A stretch of 64,000 nucleotides of DNA from Lumnitzera littorea (taxonomy: Eukaryota; Streptophyta; Magnoliopsida; Myrtales; Combretaceae). The first letter of the stretch is position 1; every line of letters begins with the position of its first letter. Below the pieces are notes generated by a model. That model was not told the origin of the DNA. It was given only the letters and a program-made list of their open reading frames with translations, and did no database searches. The translations under genes were made by a program, and so were the position numbers. This document shows, one piece after another, positions 1 to 11,440 of this stretch. The stretch is taken from positions 69,328,678 to 69,392,677 of the forward strand of contig JAMXBB010000007.1 in the NCBI GenBank assembly GCA_024138015.1. The letters run 5' to 3'.

Positions 1-1289
1 TACACAGCGTAATTTAGCTAAGGTCCTCGGAGCTTCTCACTGTGGAAGGAAATTGATTGGCCTTCATGCATCAAGACAGCACTTAATCCAATGCCCGATG
101 CATCACACTCTAGCTCAAAAATTCTGTAGAAGTCAAGTAACACTAACACTAGGGCAGAGGTCAATCTCTTCTTAATCTCATCAAAATTCCTCTCTTCCCT
201 TTCTCCCCATTAGAAGATGGTGTTTTTCTTTGTTAACTCAGTTAGTGGCGCAGCGAAGGTGCTAAAGTTCCTAATGAACCTTCGGTAAAATGAAGCTAAT
301 CCATGGAAACTCCTCACGTCCGCATAAGTAGTAGGGTTCGACCATTCAACAATTGCTCAAATCTTCTCATCATCAACTAATAAGCCTCCTCTACTGACTA
401 CATAGCCCAAGAATACCATTTCCTCCTGGCAGAAGCAACATTTCTTCAAATTGCCAAATAGTCTCTTGGCATGAAGGATATCTAAGACTGTTCTGATGTG
501 TTCACAGTGACTCAGCCTGTCGACACTGTAGATTAGGATGTCATCGAAGTACACCACGACATACTTTCTGATGAGATATCTCAACACATAGTTCATAAGT
601 CTCATAAAGGAGCTCAGAGCATTCGATAAGCTAAAGGGCATGACCATCCACTAGTATAGTCCATTTCAAGTCTTAAACACAGTCTTCCACTCATCTCTTA
701 GCCTCATGCAGATTTGATGGTAGCCAGATTTGAGATCAATCTTGCTAAAAAATTTGGCTTCACTCAGTTCATCCAACATGTCTTCTAGCTTTGGGATCAG
801 ATAACTGTTTTTGATCGTGATTTTGTTCACAGCTCGGCCGTCAACACACATCTACTAGGTTCTATCCTTCTTCGGTACTAAAAGTGCAAGCACAGTACAA
901 AGGTTGAGACTCTCTCTCACGTATCCTCTTTCCAACAACTCATTGGCTTAATGTTGAAGCTCAAAAGCCTGCTCAGGATTCATGCAATAAGCTGGCTTAT
1001 TTAGTAGTACAGCACTGGGTACTAAGTCAATGCGGTGCTCTATGCCTCGGGTCGAGGGCAACCCTGCTGGCAACTGTTTTGGGAACAGGTCAGCATATTC
1101 ATCTAACAGTTCCTTCACCTCTTGGGGTAAATCATTCTGCTCCTTCATTTCTAATAGTTGCCTAACCAACAAGTGGGTCAGCTCATTAGCATTAATGGCC
1201 TCTCGAAGCTCGGCTTTACTTATCACCAGAGCCTTCTTCAATCCACGAACAAGTTTCATCTGTAACTTGTAAACCTCTCTCAACGGCAT
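1..1289 (-). pseudogene. gypsy-1 pol: reverse transcriptase and start of RNase H
   Basis: The RT is spread over several minus-strand blocks. 948-1289 is the region before the RT core (ending KPAYCMNPEQAFELQH). 666-851 holds the KIDLKSGYHQI motif of the palm/fingers. 357-647 holds the catalytic YFDDILIYS motif (YxDD intact) and the conserved FLGYVVS. The frame then continues with interruptions toward position 1 as the RT-RNase H connection (YRRF-like and ELECDASG-like patterns). In the family this enzyme copies element RNA into DNA inside virus-like particles. Stops lie between the blocks, for example between 666 and 647. The catalytic motif is intact, but the protein cannot be made as one chain. 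Confidence 0.92.
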
Positions 1290-1430
1290 CAGATTCAGCG
1301 TGATCTTCTAATCGTCCTTCTTGAACATGTAGATATTCCTATAATCGTCATGGATGACTCTCCTATCAAACAGCCATGGCTTTCGTAGCAATACGCAAGA
1401 AGCGCACATAGGCAATATGTTGCAGAGAAT

Positions 1431-1652
1431 CTAGTTGGAGTAATTGCCGATAGTGATCGGCAGTAGTACTTGCTGAGTGACATGTAATGCTCCCTTATCA
1501 CTTAACCATTGCAACTTATATGGCTTCAGATGCTCAACAGTCGATAACCTCAATTTTAAGACGAAGTCAACTAATGCCACATTAGTGTAGCTCCCATTAT
1601 CCACGATGAGGGCGCACATTTGTTCATTCACCTTACGGGTGATATAAAACAA
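1431..1652 (-). pseudogene. gypsy-1 aspartic protease fragment
   Basis: A minus-strand open stretch of 73 codons contains ALIVDNGSYTNVA, the position of the retroviral-type aspartic protease active site. Plant gypsy elements usually have D-[ST/G]-G-S here; this copy reads DNGS. The equivalent region of gypsy-2 (47,179-47,433) reads IIDGGSCTNV, so the N is a change in this copy or subfamily. The downstream pattern (YKLQWLSDKGALHVTQQVLLPI) matches the gypsy-2 protease well. Protease normally cuts the Gag-Pol polyprotein. It sits between gag and RT as expected. An overlapping 68-codon stretch at 1295-1501 is a frame shadow. Confidence 0.85.
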
Positions 1653-1673
1653 GTTCTCTCTCTACTCTTCCTC

Positions 1674-2951
1674 TCATGAAGGTTCCACACTCATAGTGCG
1701 TCGGACAACCATAAGTAGCTGGTCCAAGTCCTCAGCATATACATCTTCCTCAATCAACTCTTTCTCGACATTCTCATTCTCGATAGAAACCTCCTCCTCC
1801 TCGAGTTCCCCATCCGTACTCTCTATGTCTAACTTTGAGGTATCTCTCTTAATGACCATTGTCCTTGAATTTAAGCACTAAGCAGTCATATGTCCAAACC
1901 CCTGGCACTTGAAGCATTTGATCTGGTTAGTCTTCCTGCCAAACCCTTGCCCTTTCTCATACGTACGGGTTGGCACTACATCTTCCGGCCAGCCTTTCTG
2001 CTCGGCTTTAACATCTATCCTACTTCTCAGCTCACTACTCAACAGTGTCCGGTTACTTACCTGCTCGGGTCAGCTAGCTAGTCGGCACTCTGGTTGCTAC
2101 TTAGCTTCTTCTTTACCTCTCTACCCATTAGGCAATCCTAACAGCTTCATCCATTGTGTCGAATTGTTGGAGTTTCACAATGTCTCGGATGTCTCCTCTC
2201 AACTTAGTGATAAACCCTGAAATTGTTCGAGCAAGTGGTTCCTCCACTTCACATCTTATCATAAGCATTTAGAATTCTTAAACATATTCATCAACAGTTC
2301 AACCTACTTGTCTCAACTCCTAAAGCTGTGTAAAAGTATCTTGGAGATATGTTTCTAACATGAATCTGTTTCTAAGCACCCTCTTCATCTCGAGCCAAGT
2401 ATTAATCTCTTGGTACCCCTCTCTTCTTCTCATGGCTTGAAAATTCTTCTACCACATGGCGGCATATCTAAAAAATTCAACAGCAACAATCCTCACTTTC
2501 TCGTAATCCTCATACTGGTAATAATCAAACACACGCTCTACCTTCTCTTCCCAATCTAGGTACTTGTTGACATTCGCAGACCTATTGAAACTCGAAATCC
2601 AAAGCTTCACATGGTCAGATGCTCTGGGGACTCGTACACACTCCTCTTCAAAATACTCTAATTCCTCCTCATCAAGTTTATCCTTCGCCTTACTCATCCG
2701 CTAACTCCTCCACCTTGAAATGGTCAAGCTGGGTTCTGACCTCTAATAGGTTGAGCCGCTTATGGAGTGTTTTGCACGGCTTCAATAGGTCGACAAGACA
2801 GGACATGAACAGCTCAAGTTAGATCAACCAAGAGGTTAGCTACCTCATCAAGTCTCTCATTAGTACTTCCGGGAGTTCTTTGAGATTGTCATCCATGATG
2901 GACAACTCCACTATCATCACCAGCATTAACATTCATACTTGGATCTGTCAT
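1674..2951 (-). pseudogene. gypsy-1 gag with zinc knuckle
   Basis: Gag probably starts at the ATG at 2951-2949 (MTDPSMNVNAGDDSG), about 160 bp after the PBS. The best capsid stretch is 2449-2697, with YLDWEEKVERVF and YEKVRIVAVEFFRYAAMW, the usual plant gypsy gag pattern. A CCHC zinc knuckle is at 1875-1916. An acidic linker (GELEEEEVSIENENVEKE) at 1674-1859 leads toward protease. Gag forms the particle shell and binds RNA. Stops are present early, about 20 codons after the proposed ATG, and inside the zinc knuckle, so this is a pseudogene. The matching gypsy-2 block (YLDWEEKVEKIF) is at about 48.3 kb. Confidence 0.88.
1875..1916 (-). other. CCHC zinc knuckle of gypsy-1 gag, with in-frame stop
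   Basis: Minus-strand codons read C-F-K-C-Q-G-F-G-H-M-T-A-stop-C. This is the CX2CX4HX4C nucleocapsid knuckle with a TAG at the last spacer position (1878-1880). Spacing of the four ligands is exact, so the stop is a single-codon lesion in an otherwise conserved motif. Confidence 0.88.
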
Positions 2952-3108
2952 TTTTCCTCACAAACTGAAATTTAAACAAACACTTCAAAGAATGAACAAC
3001 TAACAACACAACAGTTAAGTAAATACAGTAACTTGCTATATTTCACACATACAAAATAAAGTATAACAGAACTTAGAAAGAATTAACTACAACTCACACA
3101 AAACCTCC

Positions 3109-3120
3109 GCTCTGATACCA
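3109..3120 (-). other. Primer-binding site, initiator tRNA-Met type
   Basis: The minus strand reads TGGTATCAGAGC, the standard plant LTR-retrotransposon PBS complementary to the 3' end of initiator tRNA-Met. It lies three bases inside the LTR edge at 3124, which fixes both the element orientation and the LTR boundary. Confidence 0.95.
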
Positions 3121-3123
3121 AAA

Positions 3124-3977
3124 TGATGCGAACCGTAGCCAAGAATAGACAAAGCCAATCATTAAATGAGTCTGAGCTTGCAGAAAGCTCGAAAAGAGTC
3201 AATGGGGAAACGTACGAAAGGGTGAAAACAAGGATGAAAAATAGTAAGCAAAACCTACGAACAACTACAAAGAACATGATGCACCAATAGAACTTTTGAG
3301 GACTTACGGTATAATTCGATGTGATGCATGAATTGGTCCACTAAGGTTACTCTCCACCTAACCTTGCTTAAAGGAAAGGATAAGAGTGATGCCAAGAGTA
3401 AACAACAGTGTTTATGCAGAGAAGGAGGTACTCAAAAAAGTGTATTCAAGATTATCTGATCTCTTACAACTATAAGTACAGGGGTATTAATACCCGCAAA
3501 CTAAGGCAACTTATCCAAAGGGGAAAAGACAAAAAGGACATTTCCTAAAGAAGCAATGTTACATGATATAAAGAGAAAATGAATATGCAAGAAAAATAAT
3601 CACTGATGCTACAAATTCTACACATGATACTATACACGTAACGATGCTGCATTGGCGAGGTTGTTAATAGATGCGGACAAAAAGTACAGATGGATGAGTT
3701 TATCAGAGCAGGGATGGCCTAGTCAGTCCTGTCTTTGTCTCTCGGCTTCTGGGCAAGGAAGAGGCCGAATAATTGGTTGACTCAGCAATAGAAAGTAATC
3801 ATTAACTCAGCATACCACACAATAATGGGTGGTCATACGATACGGCATTAGAGGTGACTCGACAAAGATGTACTTGGCCTCGGCAAGGGTTGGTTAGAAA
3901 TATGGATTCGTCGTACTAGCCCCTTTAGTTCTCAAGCTCGGTTGCGAGTCAAGGGCCCCGTAGCTTGATTCCCATCA
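3124..3977 (-). repeat. 5' LTR of gypsy-1 (854 bp)
   Basis: On the plus strand it starts TGATGCGAACC three bases from the PBS and ends at ...CCCATCA (3977), giving TG..CA ends in either direction. Length agrees with the gypsy-2 LTR (843 bp) and the solo LTR at 36,335 (863 bp). The right edge is inferred from the CATCA terminus shared with those LTRs. The partner LTR is outside the window, so target-site duplication cannot be tested. Confidence 0.8.
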
Positions 3978-5394
3978 GTGGCTATAGGGGGCATCAAAGG
4001 CCATTTCAAGGTGATTTTCAAGCGACCAAAACCGCTTTCATGTGCTTTTCATTGGTAAAAGGTAGTTTAGGGCTAGTACCTTGGTGTTTAAGCATCGTTT
4101 TAATGGTGACTCAAGGCGACAGTCACAATAGATGTTAGGCAATCATGGTAGTAGCTATTAAGTGTTAAATGCATGTTGGGTTCTCAATTTTCAACCACCG
4201 CAAACTCAGTCATAGTGTTCGTTCTATGTGAGGTGGCTAGATGTTGTATCTTGAGATGTAGGGGTTACAATTAAGTGAGGGTTTCATGGTGGTTGTATCA
4301 TCGGGTTACTTATAGGCGTAGCCGTTGCTAAGAGTAGTCGCATCCAATAGCTATTGGAGTAGGGAAGTTTCCTATATAGTTGTTTTCACTCAATATAATT
4401 GAGCTTGCCAATTTTGTAGAGAGAGAGAGAAAGAGCACAAGGATGTGTTTTCGAGTGGTTGGAAAGTGAATTCAATGGCTAAACTAATCCTAAAGCATCC
4501 TACAAGGATTAAGCTTAGAAGGTTTAGGAATCAAATTAAATTTGTGATTCGAATTAATGAGTTTTGACCTAAAAAATGATTTTTTTTTTCCACTTTAAAT
4601 CTCTATTTTTGCCATGTAATCATCTAAAATTAGACGTGATTTTAAGTGAAATCAAAACTGGGCCATGCATAGTACACAATTCCACTAATTAATCGTGTGG
4701 AATCATGTGGAACCACACAAAAACGGCCCCCAAACACATGCCACAGAGTTGTTTTTATTCTTGGAATAAGCTGGGAATCGAGTAAAAAGGAGGAAGAAAC
4801 ATAGGGGCTTGGCACATACCAAGCGTGTGGGACATGCTCAAGCTGGTGTATGCATTGCAAGTACCTAAGTGAAAATAAAAAAAGCATCGTTGTGGACTCC
4901 AATCCACATGAAGGGCCTTTAACCCTGTCTCCAATCATATGGACCAGGTTACAAGTGGTCTAACCTTTTAAGCTTTCCTTGTTTTTTAATAAAAATTTTA
5001 AAAACTACACTAAACTAATAATAATTGAACTAAAAAAAAACTAAACCGTGATTCTAAAAAAAAAAAAGAAATGATTCTAATTGGTGATTTAGAAATTCTA
5101 AAACTTTATCAAAAGTTTTTATTTTTTATTTTTATGATTTTTTTGTACCCCTTTTTCTATTTTTTCTAAAATTTCTATTTTTTGCATTTTTCTAAATTAT
5201 GACTGTTTTTACCTAATCAAAAAAAAAAAAAGCTCTAAAATTAAAAGGGGCAAAAATAGGATGTCTATAGAAGTTATTAAAGAAGCTATAACTAGGAGAC
5301 ACTAAAAATATTCTACGTTTTTAGAGATTTTCTCATTATAACATTACATGGTGTGTTGTAAATTTCTCCTTAGAGAACGTTGGTATAGAAAACC
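3978..5394. other. Intergenic DNA with no recognisable gene
   Basis: The left part (to about 4,400) has mixed composition and could be an older element into which gypsy-1 inserted. A short GA run lies near 4,420-4,435, and homopolymer A/T runs dominate 4,980-5,240. A 98-codon minus-strand ORF at 4,642-4,938 has no recognisable domain. Confidence 0.5.
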
Positions 5395-7768
5395 TATCAC
5401 GACCTGAAGAGGCTAGTTGTAACAATCGCCATATACCATACAAAATACTGTAGATTGAATTCTTTTTACAATTGAAATCTCTTTATACGATACATAAGAC
5501 TACAGCTACAGCTACAGCTACAACTAACAACCAAGAGTTGTGCAAGTGTAAGCAATATCATTTCATGATAATAATAACAAGTTAAGGAAATATAAAACAC
5601 AATCTATTTATATAAAAATTTATAGATAAGAAGTCTATAATACTTCTTAACTTAAACTAATATCATTTTATTATATAATCAGATCCATAATCTAAATAAA
5701 CTATCACGAGTACACTCCGATTACGTCTTGCTCTCACATCGACCCCCTGATATATAAGTAACCTCGGGTATGCGGCGGCCCGATTCTATGAATAACTCGC
5801 CCTGCAAAAGTAAACTATAAAGGTATAAGCTAATTAGCTTAGTGAGATAATCCCTTCAACCATACAACAATTAAGTTATACATTAATTAAATTCAATCAA
5901 ATAAATGTATGCCAATCAGTATGCCAAACAAATACATGCAGGTGACCAGGTACTGTATGCAACTCAGATTTAACGCCCTCCAAAGCCAGGGTTGGAGACA
6001 CATCGGCACAGTTAGATTCGAATATCATACTAGAACTTAACTCATAACGTAACTCTGTGTTTTGTATTTAAAATGTAATGGTATATCCATTCTCAGTTTT
6101 ATCAAAATGAATTCTACGTATGATTGTGAGTAGGTTCACGCAACCCTCACTCATTCCTAAACGAAGGCCTCTGGACTCAACCCTTAGCCAGGCGGTTGGC
6201 ACCTCCAATGCCTAGTAATCCCACGGGCCAAGGTAAGGTCATATCGCACGTGTACACCGTACGAAATCTATAACAATCAAATAATCAACCCACGTATAGC
6301 CTCTTGCTACCTCTATATAATGTAACGATCGAAATTGGTTATCCAGTATATAATTATGCGTATTTTAAGTTAACTTTTTCAAGTCGAGTAAAATTAGATC
6401 TTATTATTCAGTGATCAATAAGGTTACAAACAATCAGTTCTTAGCGAATCTATTATGCAACAATCAATACGTTATCGTACTTTAAAGTAAATTCACCATT
6501 AACAAACGGTTATCATATACAAACATAACCTATCCCCATACAACATTCAATTATTAATCATAATTTATATTCACTAATTAAAAACACAAGTAAGTATGAG
6601 ATCATTGGGAAAAACTTGCTCAGCCATAATCGACTCAAGAGTCGTAATAATCCGATAGCAGCTCAGGGTCAAAATCGAGATCACCTAAGAATTAGGAACA
6701 TAGAAAATTGTAAGCTTGGGAATTTAAAGCTAAACTAGTATCGTAATTTGTAATATTTACTTTACTTAGTTACGTGAAATTATCAATTCGACTTTTTCAT
6801 TTTAGCTCGGATTGTTATGAACTTATAGTCCATTTTGATTGTTTTCGAGCATATTTTCTTATAACGAGATCCATTTTGGATATTATGACTCGCAGTTTGG
6901 ACTGTGATATAAAAATATCATAAAATTTATTATTTTAATTTAAAAAGTTATAAAATATTAATTTCAGTTTTTTCTTAGTATATTTATGATTTAATAATTA
7001 TTTAAATCGTATAAGTGATAATTTTATTATTTTAAGCTTGTTGTATCCTAATTACTTATTTCTATCTATTTTTGAGATTTTAGACTTATAAAAATATTTT
7101 TTTTCTAATTTAATATGTTCTAGTATTTTACGATAAACACACATATCTATATGTATATACTAATTATTATTATTATTATATATATTCCTAATTTACTTAA
7201 TTATTAACTCTTTTCCTAATTTACGGTAGTTATATATATATATATCTATATACCTACTTCCTATATATATATATATATATATATATATCTATACATATTT
7301 ATTAACTTATTTTATGTATGAACTTATTTTGAATTTAATTATATACTATATGTTATACATATAAGTATAATATGGATATATTTATATTTTATATACACAT
7401 ACCTACTTTTACACATGTACACATATACATATAGATAATATAAAATTCTATGTTTATATATATACATACATACCTTCACATCAACTATACATNAGTGATA
7501 TTTAATTATTTTATAAGCTTAAAGTTATAGTTTTAGGGTTTCAATCAAGTTCGGGTTCGATTTCAAGTAATTATAAATAAATCAGATTTAGGGTTTTTAG
7601 TACGCGATTCAGGTTTCAATCAATTTCTAGGATTTTTATTATCAATGTTATATTCGATTTATTAAATTTCATAAAATTTTATTGTTACTAGCCTTGTTAA
7701 CTCATGACATAGTTTAAGACACTCGAACTTAAATTAGAGTTTAGACTACCGATTTTCTAGAGTTTACA
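5395..7768 (-). mobile_element. Long LTR-like unit E (probable solo LTR, 2,374 bp)
   Basis: On the plus strand it begins TATCACGACC (a TG-to-TA version of TGTCACGCCC seen in other copies) and ends at ...GAGTTTACA. Flanks are AAACC (5,390-5,394) and AAACT (7,769-7,773), a 4/5 match to a 5-bp target-site duplication. Read on the minus strand it has the same distal block as the other units: CTCACTAAG, then a pyrimidine tract and TTTTGCAG (about 5,855-5,800). No coding sequence is visible. It includes AT repeats at 7,215-7,290 and one ambiguous base (N) at 7,493. Confidence 0.7.
7215..7290. repeat. (AT)n microsatellite
   Basis: Two runs of alternating TA separated by a short TCTATATACCTACTTC spacer. 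They lie inside unit E and are a likely site of length variation and assembly error; the N at 7,493 is nearby. Confidence 0.9.
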
Positions 7769-10700
7769 AAACTACAACTAATTAAAAGTTAAATAAAGGT
7801 TCTGAAGATGCCCCTTGAAAATTTCTTAGATGTTGCAATGACTTGAGTTGAAGACTAAAGAATGAAAATAGTCGGATATATAAACTCAAAAGTGTAAAAT
7901 AGAGGAGAATCTTAGGCATAAAATTATTTCTAAAGACTTAAAATAGTAGGTTATTCGAGAACTAAAGAGTTAAATTAAAAAATGGAACTTAATTAAAATA
8001 TTGAGGACAATAGAGAAGCAGAGCAAATTGTAATGTTTTGGAACCTAAAATAGATCGTATTCTGACTCCGACTTAGGGATGGTGATGTACTTAGGCATAA
8101 GCATAGAAATAGACTTTTATTGGATAAATGTATTAAATTCGAAAGAGTCTAGTAGTTTGTAGGTTAATAATTAGTAGGATTTTGAGATAACTTATAGTAA
8201 TTAATTTTTTTATGATAAAACCATGGATTGGGAACCTGATTACTTTTAATATGAAGTGGTTATTCTTTTCATAATGAACTCTTGTTGTTTGATGAGTTTT
8301 ATGCCGACTAGAATGTTTACCTCTTCTATTAGCATAGATATAATCTTATCTTTGTAACTAATTGTAGAAATAACTGGAAATTGAGAATTGGAAAGGCAAC
8401 TATGCAATCATTCGATAGATATATGTGGAAGTTATCTACATGGTTTTTGTTTGTATAAAGGATTAATTCTGACATGATTTCTCTTAGGTATGAAATTAAG
8501 ATCTTACATAAATTTGTGAAGCAAAGTTTAGATTCTAATGTATTTCAATTTTTTTGATGATTTAGTCATGATTCTTTAATTGATTAATTGAAGATGTAGC
8601 CAAAAACCAATACTTAGAAGAGCATAGGTGATCTTTCATATGTATGGAAGCAGATATGCAAACTCTTGCTAGATGAAAGTTGATAATAATGTAATTTTTC
8701 TTAGGTGCTAAGGTAAGTTCTGAAGTACATTTTTCTAAGGTGAGTTCAGATTCTGACATGTAATTATGGAATCATAAGTTGAGATTCGAGGTATATGATC
8801 TAAAATGAAATTAAAAGCACTTTAAGATCAATATGTGAGAATTTGCATAACCAAGTTGTGCACTAGGAAGCGGGAAAATTGAAGGATATAAAAGGTAAGA
8901 AGTATATGGTCTTAAGTGATGTTAATTATACTAGAATTTGTATTTGTGGATATTAGCTTAAGTAAAGTAATCACAAGTGAACGGAATTTAAATATGGTAT
9001 TTGATAAAGGAACTTTTTTACTATCTTACAATAGGAAGAAATTGTGATGCCTTGAGGGTGTGAAGGCTATTATATCATGAGTATGACTATAGGAAATACG
9101 GTGTTGATAGGTGTTGATTTATATTTGATTCCTAATGAGTAAAGACATAGACATTACGAGTTTTGTGAAACACCAAATATGTTTGAGATTAATGATTAGT
9201 GGATTCTACAATCTCACAAGAAGATTGTTGCTAGGAATTATATGATATTGGGTCAACAAAGAATAAATCTTTTAGAAGGTAGTTCGAAGACTTGAATATT
9301 ACTCAGGTACACTTCATTGATATTGTTTGTATAGGAAAACATACTTAACACAAGTGCTATATGAATATTAGGAGAAGTTGATGAAAATACGTATTGTTGA
9401 ATTTTCATAGTGTTAATAGAGCAAAAGATTCTCACCCAAAGGAATCAATTAAAATTGAATTGTATACTTATTTGTTAGTCATATGTAACTAAGTGTAAGA
9501 CAAACGATCATTTGTGGAGGTGAGGTATGTAATTAACAAAGTGATGGGATACTTAAGCAAAGGAGGGGAAAATGAAAAATTATTTCTAAGTGCTCTTTTG
9601 CATTGGGATTTATTAAGAGCCAAGTTTTATGATTTTTGTAAGATGATAAACCCAATGGATGACAATTAAGGTAGATATCTATGTGATCAAAAATGTTGTT
9701 GCAACACTTTGACTTATCAGAATGCCTTGGATTAGAGTACAATGAAAAAGAATATTAGGAGCTTGGATTTTAAGAAATCTTGAACCTTTTGAATTTGTTC
9801 AGATGAACCAATACCTTCAAGATGAGATGAAAAAAAAAAATCTACTTCAATTAAAGATCAAATAGCCTAAATCAAGTTAACTTAAAAGTATTTAGAATTT
9901 GTAAGTACTAAAGAATATATATAAAGCAATTAAAACAAAGATAGGAGTTGAATTCTACAAGGACTTAAGGACACCAAGATTTAAACATGTCACTAATCTA
10001 ATCAGCATCTAGGAAAAAACTTGAAAAAGCACCTTCAAGATAATTTGGACAATGATGACAAAATATGAAATATGAACCTCTTACTTGAAATCAAGGTCTA
10101 AATTTGCTCTAGTAGAAGCATGATTAAGTAGGTTGAAAGTTCTTTATTATATGGTATTGTTCACCGTAATAAGTCAGCAAGGATAAAGATCAGGAGTATG
10201 ATGGATGATAAAGCTCAGACATTGGTATGATTTTAAGGATTGAAAGTAGGAATAAAAGCGAAGACCTACAGTATGATTAAGAATGGAATCAAGATTGTCT
10301 AAGAAAATGGATGAGCTATAGCAAAGAACAACATAGGCGAAAAGGGATTATATCAGGGATGGATACATTAAAATATATTCAAGAGACCTGATAAAACTTA
10401 AGTAGAGAGCAAAAAGAGAGTTCTTAGAAAATTGTGAGAGTTATATTTTGAATGCAATAAGGTGAGAAATTTAGTAAATATATAGGATGAAGATTAAAGA
10501 GGAAATGAATGGAACCATATTCAAAGAGATGGAAACTAGTTGATGATAAAGAATGTTATCACAAGAAATTGGGTAAAAAGATGCTTGAAATAAACTAAAT
10601 TGATTCATGGAAATAAAAAGAGTAATACTTTGATGTAGCAAGATAAGGTTGTGAAATAAACAATGAGGCTATATACATTTTGGTTGATCGTGAAGACAAG

Positions 10701-11440
10701 AAAGGAAGTAAGAAGATATTACTGGATTGGAATATGATGGTAGAATTGTTGTAACTCTCAAATATATCTTGAGTATATGTAAATATACAAGATGAAGATG
10801 GCAAATTTGTGAGCGTATTTTATGAATTCTTTATTTTGAGTTAATTTAAACATATTGTGACAGTCATAAAACTCATCAAAATTTTGGTAATTCTAAATTG
10901 TGTTAGTTTCAAGTTAAATTCATCTGTCAAGTCAGTGTTATCTCTTTCTAAGTATGTTATATGAGTGTCAAGATTTTCCAAACTCAACTTCGTAATTATA
11001 TGTACGGGTTCAAGAAGAATATAAACCTTAAATTGCTAAAGAAATAGAAATTATGAGGTGGCATATGACTAACGCGGTAAAGTTAAAAGATCAATAGACT
11101 TAATTGAGAATTCATGATAAGAGGTGACTCATCAACATAAGGGATAATCAGATTCGTAAAGTTAATGAGTAAGATATGGAATACTGATGGAAGATAAGAT
11201 ATGCATGAGTGGTAAAAATTGAGTAGCAAGATAGTAGGAAGTGAGATTTTATTTAGATTAAGGATTGGAAGCTGGTCCAAAACTGTTATATTTAAGAACT
11301 GTAGATTTGAAAGATTTAGAACTAAGATTCAAAAAGTGATGGAAATCAAGAACTAAGTGAGTATATTACTTAAGAACCTAGTTTAAAAGGTACGAAGAAA
11401 TGAAGAAAAACTCTAGGGACTTATTGATGCAAAGATGATC
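7769..11440. other. Unreadable AT-rich DNA, likely decayed transposon
   Basis: No open frame exceeds about 70 codons in this 3.7-kb stretch, and no domain could be recognised in any frame. It lies between two solo-LTR-like units (E and C), so it is probably old transposon sequence. No gene claim is made. Confidence 0.45.

Larger units (their letters stand above)
1..3977 (-). mobile_element. Ty3/gypsy LTR retrotransposon 'gypsy-1' (partial, decayed)
   Basis: Read on the minus strand, the order is LTR, primer-binding site, gag, protease, then reverse transcriptase/RNase H running off the left edge of the window. Integrase and the 3' LTR must lie outside. Order and motifs are those of Ty3/gypsy elements. 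Every coding block carries stops or frame breaks, so the copy is inactive. Its LTR has the same end sequences (TGATG... and ...CATCA on the plus strand) and similar length as the gypsy-2 LTRs and the solo LTR at 36,335, so all belong to one lineage. No chromodomain region is visible, so the clade cannot be named. Confidence 0.93.

Noticed and set aside
4642..4938. 98-codon minus ORF
   Set aside because: No recognised domain, no neighbouring exon, surrounded by homopolymer-rich DNA.
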